From NCBI GenBank assembly GCA_023259675.1, contig JALRGT010000024.1, positions 1 to 45,854 of the forward strand: 45,854 bases of DNA. The letters are read 5' to 3'. Below, piece by piece: positions 26,545 to 34,291 of this stretch (within the stretch, counting starts at the first letter, position 1; the number at the start of each line of letters is the position of its first letter). Position numbers and translations under genes: made by a program. Origin of the DNA: Flavobacterium sp. Its GTDB lineage: Bacteria; Bacteroidota; Bacteroidia; Flavobacteriales; Flavobacteriaceae. The notes under the pieces were generated by a model, which was given only the letters and a program-made list of their open reading frames with translations, was not told the DNA's origin and did not search any database.

Positions 26545-26552
26545 TATTTTTG
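26545..26552 (+). promoter_or_regulatory. Candidate -7 box (TATTTTTG) for the YeeE/YedE pair
   Basis: This exact TAnnTTTG match lies 14 bp before the ATG of the first transporter gene. No well-placed -33 TTG is visible, so the support is moderate. Confidence 0.45.
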
Positions 26553-26566
26553 AAAAAAAATAGAAT

Positions 26567-27130
26567 ATGAATATAAATATAATTTTTCAAACATGGCCTT
26601 GGTATGTCTCCGGATTTGTGATAGGCATGATAATGCTTTGTTTAATATATTTTGGCAAAACGTTTGGCATGTCGTCTAATTTACGTACACTTTGTTCAAT
26701 GACGGGAGTTGGCAAAAAGGTTCATTTTTTTGATTATGATTGGAAAGCCCAACGTTGGAATTTATTAGTGACACTGGGAGCGATGATTGGAGGCTTTGTT
26801 GCCGTCCATTTTATGAGTGATGCTTCGAATGTGTCGATTAATCCAAAAACAATTGCCCAATTGGCTCAAATGGGAATTGACGCTCCCGGAGGTAGATTAT
26901 TGCCTAATACACTCTTTGGAAATCAAATTTTTGAATCACCCAAAAGTATGATTATTTTACTTATTGGAGGTATTCTTATAGGATTTGGATCCCGTTATGC
27001 TGGTGGTTGTACTTCTGGTCATGCCATACTGGGATTGAGTAATTTACAGCTTCCATCACTAAAAGCGGTCATTGGTTTTTTTGTAGGCGGTTTAATTATG
27101 GCCCATTTTTTATTACCCTTAATTTTCTAG
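26567..27130 (+). CDS. YeeE/YedE family sulfur-compound transporter, N-terminal half protein
   Basis: This 187-residue membrane protein has four to five hydrophobic segments. It contains the family's conserved Cys motif in YAGGCTSGHAILGL (about residues 145-158). YeeE/YedE proteins move thiosulfate or related sulfane sulfur species into the cytoplasm by relaying them along conserved Cys residues in the pore. Here the transporter is split: this gene carries the GGCTSGH half and the next gene, 3 bp downstream, carries the GSCPGP half. The two products presumably assemble into one pore. The substrate is inferred from the family. Confidence 0.88.
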   Translation: MNINIIFQTWPWYVSGFVIGMIMLCLIYFGKTFGMSSNLRTLCSMTGVGKKVHFFDYDWKAQRWNLLVTLGAMIGGFVAVHFMSDASNVSINPKTIAQLAQMGIDAPGGRLLPNTLFGNQIFESPKSMIILLIGGILIGFGSRYAGGCTSGHAILGLSNLQLPSLKAVIGFFVGGLIMAHFLLPLIF

Positions 27131-27133
27131 AAT

Positions 27134-27547
27134 ATGAATAGTTTAAGATATATATTGGTAGGTTTTGTTTTCGGAATTGTATTAACGAAATCGGAAGCGG
27201 TTTCCTGGTATAGGATATATGAAATGTTTCAGTTTCAATCCTTCCATATGTACGGAATCATTATGGTTGCTGTGTTAACTGGACTTATTGGAATTCAAAT
27301 TATAAAAAGAAAAAGTTTAAAAGACATCAAAGGTTTACCAATTGATGTAAAAGACAAAGAAATAGGATCTGCCCGTTATTGGATTGGAGGATTGTTTTTT
27401 GGATTGGGTTGGGCACTTGTAGGTTCCTGTCCGGGTCCCATTTTTATATTGCTTGGTGCCGGTTTTTGGAGCGTGATTTTGGTACTTGTAGGAGCTTTAA
27501 TAGGAACATTTATTTACGGAGTAATCAAAGATAAATTACCTCACTAA
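27134..27547 (+). CDS. YeeE/YedE family transporter, C-terminal half protein (DUF6691-like)
   Basis: This 137-residue membrane protein has about four helices. The conserved Cys sits in ALVGSCPGPIFILLGAG, which mirrors the GGCTSGH motif of its partner. It starts 3 bp after the partner's stop codon, so expression is coupled, and it ends just before a bidirectional terminator. Full-length YeeE proteins in other bacteria fuse both halves; the split version is common in Bacteroidota and many Proteobacteria. Confidence 0.85.
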   Translation: MNSLRYILVGFVFGIVLTKSEAVSWYRIYEMFQFQSFHMYGIIMVAVLTGLIGIQIIKRKSLKDIKGLPIDVKDKEIGSARYWIGGLFFGLGWALVGSCPGPIFILLGAGFWSVILVLVGALIGTFIYGVIKDKLPH

Positions 27548-27562
27548 TATTTTAATTGGCAT

Positions 27563-27599
27563 AAAAAAAAGCATTCTCAACAAGAGAATGCTTTTTTTT
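27563..27599. terminator. Bidirectional terminator between yeeE-like genes and clpS
   Basis: A 16-bp stem made of an A run plus GCATTCTC pairs with GAGAATGC plus a T run (27563-27578 and 27584-27599), with an AACAA loop. Symmetric A and T tracts serve the convergent transcripts on both sides. Confidence 0.92.
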
Positions 27600-27600
27600 A

Positions 27601-27876
27601 TTAAATAATTTCAGCACTTAAACCTGCTTCCAGTAATTGCGTGCATTGAGGTTTTAATTTATCAAATGGTCCCGTTTTTACGGTGCATTTTCCATTATAG
27701 TGTACAATTAGAGAACATTGCTCTGCTTGTTCCGGGGTATGATCACAAACACGAATTAAAGTTTCGATAACGTGGTCAAAAGTATTTACATCATCATTGT
27801 AAACAATTATTTCATTGAATTTTGATGTAGTTTCTTTAAAAACGACTCTTTCTTTTATTTTTTCTTTAGTGCTCAT
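27601..27876 (-). CDS. clpS: ATP-dependent Clp protease adaptor ClpS
   Basis: This 91-residue adaptor recognises N-degron substrates and hands them to the ClpA/ClpC unfoldase. The family signature is intact: YNDDVNTFDHVIETL holds the N-degron pocket Asn/Asp residues, and EQAEQCSLIVHYNGKCTVKTG the pocket helix and strand with the conserved His. A charged flexible N-terminus (about 1-20) precedes the core, as usual. It is separated from prmA by 42 bp on the same strand, so the two may be co-transcribed. Confidence 0.95.
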   Translation of the reverse strand: MSTKEKIKERVVFKETTSKFNEIIVYNDDVNTFDHVIETLIRVCDHTPEQAEQCSLIVHYNGKCTVKTGPFDKLKPQCTQLLEAGLSAEII

Positions 27877-27918
27877 TATGTGTGATTTATGCCTTTATTT
27901 TTAGGTGTAAAACCAATA

Positions 27919-28752
27919 CTAATTTACATATTTTAATGAAACCCAATTGTTTTTTTGGAACTTTTTAACATACGTTAAACCTTTCTCGGTACACGAAGCA
28001 TCGATAAATGGGATGTCTTCTTCATAAAAACCACTTAACAACAAAGTTCCTTTTGGATTCAAGCAATCGACATAACTTTGCATGTCGTTCAACAAAATAT
28101 TTCGGTTGATATTGGCAATAATTAAATCATATTTTTTGCCTCGCAATAAAGCGGCATCTCCTTCATAAACGGTGATGTGCTTGCAATTATTACGTTCGGC
28201 ATTTTCAATTGAATTTAGGTAACACCAATTGTCGATATCGATAGCATCTATAGGTTGAGCACCTTTCATTTCGGCAAGAATTGCTAATATGGCCGTACCG
28301 CAGCCCATGTCAAGGGTTTTCATTCCAGTAACTTCTATTTCCAATAAATGTTGAATCATCATGTGTGTGGTTTCATGATGTCCTGTTCCAAAACTCATTT
28401 TAGGTTCTATGAGAATATCAAATTCTGCATCTGTTTTGGGGTGAAATGGAGCGCGCACATGACAATTTCCTTCTACATCAATAGGTTCGAAGTTTTTTTC
28501 CCATTCTTCATTCCAATTTACCTGTTCGATTTCTTCATAAGAATAATCAATTTTGAATTCTTCTGAGTGCAAAATTTGGACGCCTTCCAAAATCATTTCA
28601 TCCCATAAATTTTTTTGTACAAAAGCCGAAATGCCGGTTTCCGTTTCCGTAAAACTTTCGAACTCTTTTTCTCCTAATTCGGCTATTAGTATCTCAGAAC
28701 CCAATTCTTTAGGTTCAATCGTGAAATGATAGGCGATATAAATATTTGACAT
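27919..28752 (-). CDS. prmA: Ribosomal protein L11 methyltransferase
   Basis: This 277-residue SAM-dependent enzyme methylates ribosomal protein L11. The C-terminal Rossmann domain (about 120-277) contains the family motifs MSFGTGHHETT, LDMGCGTAILAI (SAM-binding loop) and IIANINRNIL (the N-I/P-P-Y-like catalytic region seen in PrmA as NI). The N-terminal domain (1-110) is the L11-binding part and is diverged, as in other Bacteroidota. It lies between tpiA, from which it is separated by a terminator, and clpS. Confidence 0.94.
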   Translation of the reverse strand: MSNIYIAYHFTIEPKELGSEILIAELGEKEFESFTETETGISAFVQKNLWDEMILEGVQILHSEEFKIDYSYEEIEQVNWNEEWEKNFEPIDVEGNCHVRAPFHPKTDAEFDILIEPKMSFGTGHHETTHMMIQHLLEIEVTGMKTLDMGCGTAILAILAEMKGAQPIDAIDIDNWCYLNSIENAERNNCKHITVYEGDAALLRGKKYDLIIANINRNILLNDMQSYVDCLNPKGTLLLSGFYEEDIPFIDASCTEKGLTYVKKFQKNNWVSLKYVN

Positions 28753-28807
28753 ATGGTATTTTTTTTTGCAAATGTACTATTTCTGTTTGATGGAATTGTG
28801 CAAAAAT

Positions 28808-28840
28808 AAAAAAAGCGATAAAATGAATTATCGCTTTTTA
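28808..28840 (-). terminator. Terminator after tpiA
   Basis: The hairpin AAGCGATA/TATCGCTT (28813-28820 and 28829-28836) is flanked by A and T runs. On the minus strand it ends the tpiA transcript 16 bp after the stop codon and isolates prmA-clpS. Confidence 0.85.
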
Positions 28841-28856
28841 ATTAAGTATTCGAAAT

Positions 28857-29609
28857 TTAGATTGCAGTTACAATCGCAACGAAATCATCCGCTTTTAATG
28901 CGGCTCCACCAATAAGACCACCGTCTACGTCTGGTTTAGAGAAAATTTCTTTAGCATTATCCGGTTTTACGCTTCCACCGTAAAGGATTGATACATCTTC
29001 TGCAATATCACTTCCAAAAGCTTTACGTACCGTTTCTCTAATGAATTCATGCATTTCTTGTGCTTGTTCTGGAGAAGCAGTTTCACCTGTTCCGATAGCC
29101 CAAACTGGTTCGTAAGCCAATACGATATTTTCCCAATCTTTAGCTTCTATTTGAAATAAACCATCTTTCAATTGGTTTTCAACGATATTAAAATGGTTTC
29201 CTGATTGACGGTCTTTTAATTCTTCACCAAAACAGAAAATAACAGTCATGTCATGCTCTAAAGCAGTGTTCACTTTACTGGCAATCAAAGCATCTGTTTC
29301 GTTAAAAATCGCTCTTCTTTCAGAGTGTCCAAGGATTACGGTATTTACACCCACACTTTTTAACATATCAGCAGAAATTTCACCTGTAAAAGCACCACTT
29401 TCCGCTTGATGTACGTTTTGTGCAGCAACATCAATGTTAGTAGATTCTAAAAGACCTACAGCTGAAGCCAAATTCACAAATGTAGGAGCCACAATCACTT
29501 GAGCTTCGGTATTAGAAGGTACTTTTGCAATCAATTCATTCAATAATTCGGCTGTTTGTTCAGCGTTTTTGTGCATTTTCCAGTTTCCGGCAACAATCTT
29601 TTTTCTCAT
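28857..29609 (-). CDS. tpiA: Triosephosphate isomerase
   Basis: This 250-residue TIM barrel interconverts dihydroxyacetone phosphate and glyceraldehyde 3-phosphate in glycolysis and gluconeogenesis. All catalytic landmarks are present: N-terminal AGNWKMHK (catalytic Lys), ILGHSERR (electrophilic His), VLAYEPVWAIGTG (catalytic Glu and phosphate loop) and YGGSVKPDNA. It is of normal length, with no insertion. It follows the TlpA-like lipoprotein gene by 49 bp, so the two may share a transcript. Confidence 0.97.
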   Translation of the reverse strand: MRKKIVAGNWKMHKNAEQTAELLNELIAKVPSNTEAQVIVAPTFVNLASAVGLLESTNIDVAAQNVHQAESGAFTGEISADMLKSVGVNTVILGHSERRAIFNETDALIASKVNTALEHDMTVIFCFGEELKDRQSGNHFNIVENQLKDGLFQIEAKDWENIVLAYEPVWAIGTGETASPEQAQEMHEFIRETVRKAFGSDIAEDVSILYGGSVKPDNAKEIFSKPDVDGGLIGGAALKADDFVAIVTAI

Positions 29610-29658
29610 TTTATTTGGTGTTATATTTATTATCTTTTTTAGTTTTAAAAATTGAAGT

Positions 29659-30153
29659 TTAGTTCAATTCCTGTATGGTTTTATTGAGTTGTTCAAAATC
29701 ACTTTCAATGGCTCGATATACAATTATTTTTCCAGTCTTGTCAATGATTAGATATCTTGGAATCCAGTCTAAATCTATCGCTTTACCAAATTCTCCATTC
29801 ATTCCGTCATTGGCCATGTAATTGTCCCCTACGAGATGGTATTTTTCAATTCCCGTTTTCCATTGGTCTTCGGTTTTGTCCATTGAAATAAAGGCATAAG
29901 TAATATTTGGATTTTTAGCTTGTAATTCCTTTATCTTAGGCATCGCTTTTATACAATCACTGCACCAAGAAGCCCAAATTTTGATCACTACAGGTTTGCC
30001 TTTGTATTTTTTTAGAATATCCTGAAAAGCAATTTGAGTTCCATTTACAGCCATTAAAGTTTCCGATAACACTTCTTTTGAAAAAACTGTTTTAGGTGTA
30101 TTTGTACAAGAAAATACAATAGTTAAAGCCAATAATCCAATAATTTTTTTCAT
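29659..30153 (-). CDS. TlpA/ResA-like thioredoxin-fold lipoprotein
   Basis: This 164-residue lipoprotein has a lipobox VFSC (Cys 16) and a single thioredoxin domain. The active site WASWCSDC holds C64 and C67, and the cis-Pro region WIPRYLIIDKTG is present. TlpA-type proteins reduce disulfides in periplasmic partners, for example apocytochromes or copper proteins. The target here is not known. It is separated from the upstream membrane protein gene by 217 bp that contain a perfect hairpin, so it probably has its own promoter, and it precedes tpiA closely. Confidence 0.9.
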   Translation of the reverse strand: MKKIIGLLALTIVFSCTNTPKTVFSKEVLSETLMAVNGTQIAFQDILKKYKGKPVVIKIWASWCSDCIKAMPKIKELQAKNPNITYAFISMDKTEDQWKTGIEKYHLVGDNYMANDGMNGEFGKAIDLDWIPRYLIIDKTGKIIVYRAIESDFEQLNKTIQELN

Positions 30154-30320
30154 GCTTTTATTTAGGAAACAAAGTTAAACAAACATTTTAAATGAAGCGT
30201 TTCCAGTTCAGAATTTAGAATTCTTCCCTTTTTGACCTTAAAATATGATTATTTTGTAACGGTAAAGAAACTGAAATCGTAATAGTTAGGTTTGAAAGCT
30301 GTCATTTTTTGAAATATATG

Positions 30321-30360
30321 AAATGTGTTGTTAAAGAATTGCATTTTTAACAACACATTT
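30321..30360 (-). terminator. Perfect 15-bp hairpin after the DoxX/thioredoxin-like gene
   Basis: AAATGTGTTGTTAAA (30321-30335) and its exact complement (30346-30360) form a long stem just 10 bp after the stop of the minus-strand gene. The downstream T tract is poor, so it may be an inefficient terminator or a 3' stabiliser. Confidence 0.55.
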
Positions 30361-30370
30361 TACCTACAAT

Positions 30371-31471
30371 TTAAAGTTTTAATGCTGTAATATCATTATA
30401 ATGTACTTTTTGTTTGATGGTTCCTTTTTCAAGTACCACAACACTCGGATTCGCTCTTTCTATTGTTTTTAATGCGGTGGCGTCACAAAAGTAAAAATCA
30501 ACGTTTAAATTATATTTCTTTTTGGTTTTTTCAATTTCTTCCGGTTCTGAAGCAGTCATCGCAATTACTTTATATCCTTTGGCAGTTGCTTCTTGATTTA
30601 ATTTTTCTAATTTTTCCATTCCGGCCGCAGCGGCAAGGTTCAAATCATAAGTGACAAAAATCAATAATTTAGGTTCTTGAAGTAATTCTTCTTTATAATC
30701 CGAACCTTCTTTTACCATGGTGAAATCGTGAATAGGAGGGACATATCCTTCGGTAATTACTTTGTCTTTTCTATCTACAAAGGTGGCTCCTTCCGGAATG
30801 TTCATTAAATCTTTTTCAGAGAATTCTTTGTTGACACCATTCACGTTATATATGAAAATCATTTCCACAACAGATTTTGGAGCATCTTCGGGAATTTCCA
30901 TTCCTTTCATAATGTTGGTTCCAACTTTATAAGGACGAAAATCTTTCAAAGGTAAATGATTCAGTACCCAATAGCCCATAAAAGCACAAAGTAAAATAGA
31001 AATTAACGCAAGTGCATTTTGAATTTTATTTGAAAATAATGGTTCGACTAATTTTTTGTTGAAAAACAGAATCAAAATAAAAAACAATAAAACAACATCT
31101 TTTGTAAAAGATTGCCAAGGTGTAAGGTGTAGGGCATCTCCAAAACAGCCACAATCTTTTACTACATCAAAATAGGCGGAATAAAAAGTCAGAAAAGTAA
31201 AGAATACAATGAGTAACAATAAACTCCAAATAGTGATCTTTGATTTGTAACCAATGAGTAACATAACTCCCAATACCACTTCAAGAATGACCAAAAACAA
31301 AGCTAATGGTAAAGCTAACGGTTCTAAAAAAGGAAGGTTAAAAACCGGCTCACTAAAATATTCGGTTAATTTATAAGAGAATCCCACCGGATCATTCAGC
31401 TTGATTAATCCAGATATTATAAAAAGTATTCCAACAAATAGTCTTGAAAATTGCGTAATTATATTCTTCAT
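30371..31471 (-). CDS. BT_3928-family membrane protein: DoxX/MauE-like plus thioredoxin-like domain
   Basis: This 366-residue protein fuses two parts. Residues about 1-175 are a four- to five-helix DoxX/MauE-like membrane domain (RLFVGILFIISGLIKLNDP; DCGCFGD with two Cys that could relay electrons). Residues about 250-366 are a thioredoxin-like domain (LLIFVTYDLNLAAAAGMEKL, YFCDATALKTI, NPSVVVLEKG) that lacks a CXXC motif. The family is uncharacterised. The layout suggests a membrane redox protein, possibly handing reducing power to the TlpA-like lipoprotein encoded next. It follows the DUF1599 gene by 13 bp, so they form an operon. Confidence 0.85.
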   Translation of the reverse strand: MKNIITQFSRLFVGILFIISGLIKLNDPVGFSYKLTEYFSEPVFNLPFLEPLALPLALFLVILEVVLGVMLLIGYKSKITIWSLLLLIVFFTFLTFYSAYFDVVKDCGCFGDALHLTPWQSFTKDVVLLFFILILFFNKKLVEPLFSNKIQNALALISILLCAFMGYWVLNHLPLKDFRPYKVGTNIMKGMEIPEDAPKSVVEMIFIYNVNGVNKEFSEKDLMNIPEGATFVDRKDKVITEGYVPPIHDFTMVKEGSDYKEELLQEPKLLIFVTYDLNLAAAAGMEKLEKLNQEATAKGYKVIAMTASEPEEIEKTKKKYNLNVDFYFCDATALKTIERANPSVVVLEKGTIKQKVHYNDITALKL

Positions 31472-31484
31472 TTTTATAGTCTGT

Positions 31485-32027
31485 TTATTTAGTAAAGCCC
31501 ATTAAAATTAAGGCAAATACCGAGTAGTTAATCATGTCTTGGTAATTAGCATCAATACCTTCAGAAACAATTGTTTTTCCTTTATTGTCTTCAATTTGTT
31601 TGACACGCAGTAATTTTTGTAAAATCAAATCGGTAAGCGAACTCACGCGCATATCTCTCCAAGCCTCACCGTAATCGTGGTTTTTGGCCTCCATTAATTC
31701 TTTGGTCAATTTAATTTTTGCATCGTATAATTCGGTTGCTTTTTCTACATCCAAATCCGGTTGATCTACCACGCCTAACTCTAACTGAATTAAGGCCATA
31801 ATCGAATAATTGATGATTCCGATGAATTCGGCAGTTTCGTCTTCTTCAATTTTTCGGATTTCATTTTCTTGTAAACTTCTTATTCGTTGGGCTTTTATGA
31901 AGATTTGGTCGGTAAGGGAAGGCAATCTTAAAATGCGCCAAGCGCTGCCATAATCTTTCATTTTGTTTATAAATAACGAACGACAAATCGCAATTACGTT
32001 ATCATATTCTTGAGAAGTATTCTTCAT
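31485..32027 (-). CDS. DUF1599 protein with two tandem repeats
   Basis: This 180-residue, all-alpha cytosolic protein is made of two similar halves. KDYGSAWRILRLPSLTD (24-40) matches HDYGEAWRDMRVSSLTD (117-133), and INYSIMALI (72-80) matches INYSVFALI (166-174), an offset of 93-94 residues. DUF1599 is related to nucleotide-modifying, MazG-like helical proteins, but no activity has been shown. It is the first gene of an operon with the DoxX/thioredoxin-like gene, and is divergent from folP. Confidence 0.88.
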   Translation of the reverse strand: MKNTSQEYDNVIAICRSLFINKMKDYGSAWRILRLPSLTDQIFIKAQRIRSLQENEIRKIEEDETAEFIGIINYSIMALIQLELGVVDQPDLDVEKATELYDAKIKLTKELMEAKNHDYGEAWRDMRVSSLTDLILQKLLRVKQIEDNKGKTIVSEGIDANYQDMINYSVFALILMGFTK

Positions 32028-32043
32028 TATTGATGTATATTTG
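32010..32043 (+). promoter_or_regulatory. Promoter of folP
   Basis: TTG (32010-32012), a 23-bp spacer and TATATTTG (32036-32043) fit the Bacteroidota consensus exactly. The site overlaps the 5' end of the divergent DUF1599 gene and implies a leader of about 125 nt before the folP ATG. Confidence 0.65.
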
Positions 32044-32078
32044 TCTAAAATTTCATCAAAAATAGGGATAAAATTTAA

Positions 32079-32105
32079 AAAGTTTAAAGTTTAAAGTTTA
32101 AAGTT
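32079..32105 (+). repeat. Heptanucleotide tandem repeat in the folP leader
   Basis: AAAGTTT is repeated 3.9 times without interruption. A single inverted copy, TTAAACTTTAAA, lies at 32139-32150, so the leader RNA can fold in two or more registers. Such a repeat can gain or lose units by slippage. Confidence 0.85.
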
Positions 32106-32174
32106 GTTGGAAAGCATCTGTTTTGTGTGCGAAGAACATTAAACTTTAAATCGGAAATAATAAACAAAGAATTA

Positions 32175-32996
32175 ATGACAATCAACTGCAAAGGACAACT
32201 AATTGATTTATCTGTTCCCAAAGTAATGGGAATTTTGAATGTAACGCCCAATTCTTTTTTTGATGGAGGAAAGTATAAGAATGAAAATGAAATACTTTCA
32301 CAGGTTGAAAAAATGCTTAACGAAGGAGCTACATTTATTGATATTGGAGCATATTCGAGTAAGCCTAATGCCGAATTTGTTTCGGAAGAAGAAGAAATAA
32401 ATAGAATTATTCCTGTCTTGCAATTGATATTGAATCATTTCCCTAAAACATTACTTTCGATTGATACGTTTCGCAGTAAAGTAGCCGAAGTTTGTTTAGA
32501 AAATGGTGCCGCTTTGATTAACGATATTTCGGCAGGGAATTTAGACGACAAAATGTTTGAAATCATAGCACGATATAATGTTCCTTATATTATGATGCAC
32601 ATGAGAGGGACACCACAAACCATGCAGACTTTGACCGATTATGATGACATCGTCAAAGAAATGTTGTTCTATTTTTCGGAACGAATTCATAAAGCGAGAA
32701 GTTACGGAATTAACGATTTGGTTATCGATCCCGGTTTTGGTTTCGCTAAAACGATAGCACAAAATTATGAGGTATTGCAAAAATTAGATTTGTTTCAAAT
32801 GCTGGAATTACCTTTGTTGGTCGGCGTTTCCAGAAAATCAATGGTGTATAAACCGCTAGGAACAAGTGCAGATGAAGGACTGAATGGAACGACTTTTTTA
32901 AATACAATTGCTTTGACAAAAGGAGCTTCAATTTTGCGTGTTCACGACGTAAAAGAAGCCGTTGAATGTGTAACCTTATTTGATAAAATAAAATAG
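32175..32996 (+). CDS. folP: Dihydropteroate synthase
   Basis: This 273-residue TIM-barrel enzyme joins p-aminobenzoate to the pterin diphosphate in folate synthesis and is the target of sulfonamides. Motifs are MGILNVTPNSFFDGG (phosphate loop), FIDIGAYSSKP (DIGxxS), SIDTFRSKVAE, INDISAG, MMHMRGTPQTMQ, DPGFGFAKT and GVSRKSM, covering the full family. A GTG at 32127 would add a 16-residue extension of no known domain, so ATG 32175 is used. It is divergent from DUF1599. In many Bacteroidota folP is followed by the diadenylate cyclase gene; here an unknown lipoprotein gene follows instead. Confidence 0.95.
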   Translation: MTINCKGQLIDLSVPKVMGILNVTPNSFFDGGKYKNENEILSQVEKMLNEGATFIDIGAYSSKPNAEFVSEEEEINRIIPVLQLILNHFPKTLLSIDTFRSKVAEVCLENGAALINDISAGNLDDKMFEIIARYNVPYIMMHMRGTPQTMQTLTDYDDIVKEMLFYFSERIHKARSYGINDLVIDPGFGFAKTIAQNYEVLQKLDLFQMLELPLLVGVSRKSMVYKPLGTSADEGLNGTTFLNTIALTKGASILRVHDVKEAVECVTLFDKIK

Positions 32997-33000
32997 TTTG

Positions 33001-33627
33001 ATGAAATATATAAACCTGCTTGTTGTTTTTTTGTTGTTTTCCTGTGGAAATAAAGAGGATATTTTATTACCAAAATCGGATGTTACAATAGTAAAAGAGG
33101 TTTTGGATCATTCTCCCATTTATATCTTTTTCAGGAAAAAGGGAAATGATACTTTGGCGGAAGTCAATCGAAAAAACAGCATCATTACAACCAACTGGAT
33201 TTTTAATATCGACAAGCGTTTGCCTTTGAAATTAGTTATTCCAGAAGTGATGAAATTGCAAGATAAAAAACGCAAAGAAAAAGCACACAAGAACGAAAAG
33301 GCGGAGAATTACTATTCCTATGCAGATACCATTGGAAAGAATATGGCTTTTTTACCTTTTACGAAAGTGTATTATACAATTGGTAAACCTGATGGTTATA
33401 TGATTTTGAGTTTTAGAAAAGGTTCTAATACTATTTTAGTCGATGATGCAGAAGTAAAAAAAGGGGAAGTTTTGAATTATATTTATAATATTGCTCATGT
33501 TGTTCAACCCAAAATAATTCTGTTCTTTGATAAAAACATGAGTTTCGAAGAATACATTCAAAACAAAATTTTAGTCAGAAAGTTGGATTCATATCACGAT
33601 GAAGTTCCAAAAGAGTTTATTAATTAA
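33001..33627 (+). CDS. Lipoprotein of unknown function after folP
   Basis: This protein of about 208 residues starts MKYINLLVVFLLFSCGNKED, a lipoprotein signal with lipobox LFSC. The mature protein is rich in charged residues and beta strands, with a Lys/Glu-rich stretch (DKKRKEKAHKNEKAENYYS) and a segment FLPFTKVYYTIGKPDGYMIL. I do not recognise a family. It begins 4 bp after the folP stop, so it is probably translated from the folP message. TTG 32998 lies directly before the ATG at 33001; the ATG is preferred because the signal peptide then has the usual length. Confidence 0.7.
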   Translation: MKYINLLVVFLLFSCGNKEDILLPKSDVTIVKEVLDHSPIYIFFRKKGNDTLAEVNRKNSIITTNWIFNIDKRLPLKLVIPEVMKLQDKKRKEKAHKNEKAENYYSYADTIGKNMAFLPFTKVYYTIGKPDGYMILSFRKGSNTILVDDAEVKKGEVLNYIYNIAHVVQPKIILFFDKNMSFEEYIQNKILVRKLDSYHDEVPKEFIN

Positions 33628-33698
33628 AATAAGTGGTTAATAGTTGGCGTTTAGTTAACGGTAATATTGTCAAATGAAAAAAAATCAAGACTTAAAGG

Positions 33699-34166
33699 AT
33701 GCTATTGTTGCACAAAAATTGTAAGATTGAAATCACTGATGAAAAAATAGAATGTGAATATCTATACCTTATGAATAAAACTATTCATTGGGAAATATCT
33801 TTGAAAGAAACATTAAAATTTAAGGAGATCATTCTCATACCAGAAGAAATCATTGAATTTCAATTTGAAATTGATGATAGAAGTAAAAAAGGACATAATC
33901 TAACTCAAGAAGCAGTAATATATTATTTGAAAAAAAATAAAAAAGAACCAAAAGAGTTTTTTAGATTTTGTGTAATTGAAGAAATAAAATTAAGTAGTCA
34001 AACAAAGTCTTATGAGTTTGCAAACGAAATACTTAAAGTTATTTCGCATAAATATAATATTCCGTTCTCATTTAAATATTATATCGAAACGAAGAAAAAA
34101 AGAAAAGGTTTAGAATATCTTCTTATGATCCTAATTATTGGATGGCTGCTTCTGATATTAATGTAA
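33699..34166 (+). CDS. Unknown protein with a C-terminal membrane anchor
   Basis: This 155-residue protein has no recognised domain. Residues 1-130 look soluble and mixed alpha/beta (KCEYLYLMNKTIHWEI-like strand pairs at the start, FANEILKVISHKYNIP helix near the end). They are followed by a basic patch KKKRKG and one transmembrane helix at the very C-terminus (LEYLLMILIIGWLLLILM), a tail-anchored arrangement with the bulk in the cytosol. Codon use and composition are more AT-rich than in folP. No neighbour suggests a role. It may be a lineage-specific gene. Confidence 0.6.
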   Translation: MLLLHKNCKIEITDEKIECEYLYLMNKTIHWEISLKETLKFKEIILIPEEIIEFQFEIDDRSKKGHNLTQEAVIYYLKKNKKEPKEFFRFCVIEEIKLSSQTKSYEFANEILKVISHKYNIPFSFKYYIETKKKRKGLEYLLMILIIGWLLLILM

Positions 34167-34229
34167 AAATTATCGTAATTAAACTTTTGTTCTCTGCTTT
34201 CTGAATACAGAAAAATATAAAAAAATAAT

Positions 34230-34262
34230 GACCTTATTTATTTGTAAAATTGAAATAAGGCC
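34230..34262 (-). terminator. Terminator after the CHRD lipoprotein gene
   Basis: The stem CCTTATTT/AAATAAGG (34232-34239 and 34253-34260), read on the minus strand, is followed by a U-rich stretch (CATTATTTTTTATATTTTTC). It ends the CHRD transcript about 30 bp after the stop codon. Confidence 0.6.
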
Positions 34263-34291
34263 ATGTGTGGTACACCACAAAATATAACTTT

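Noticed and set aside
30154..30370. Possible small RNA in the gap before the DoxX/thioredoxin-like gene stop
   Set aside because: The only structure is the perfect hairpin directly after the stop codon, which is better explained as a 3' end signal; no promoter was seen in the gap.
32079..32150. Heptad repeats as a CRISPR array
   Set aside because: The units are 7 bp and contiguous without spacers, so this is a simple tandem repeat.
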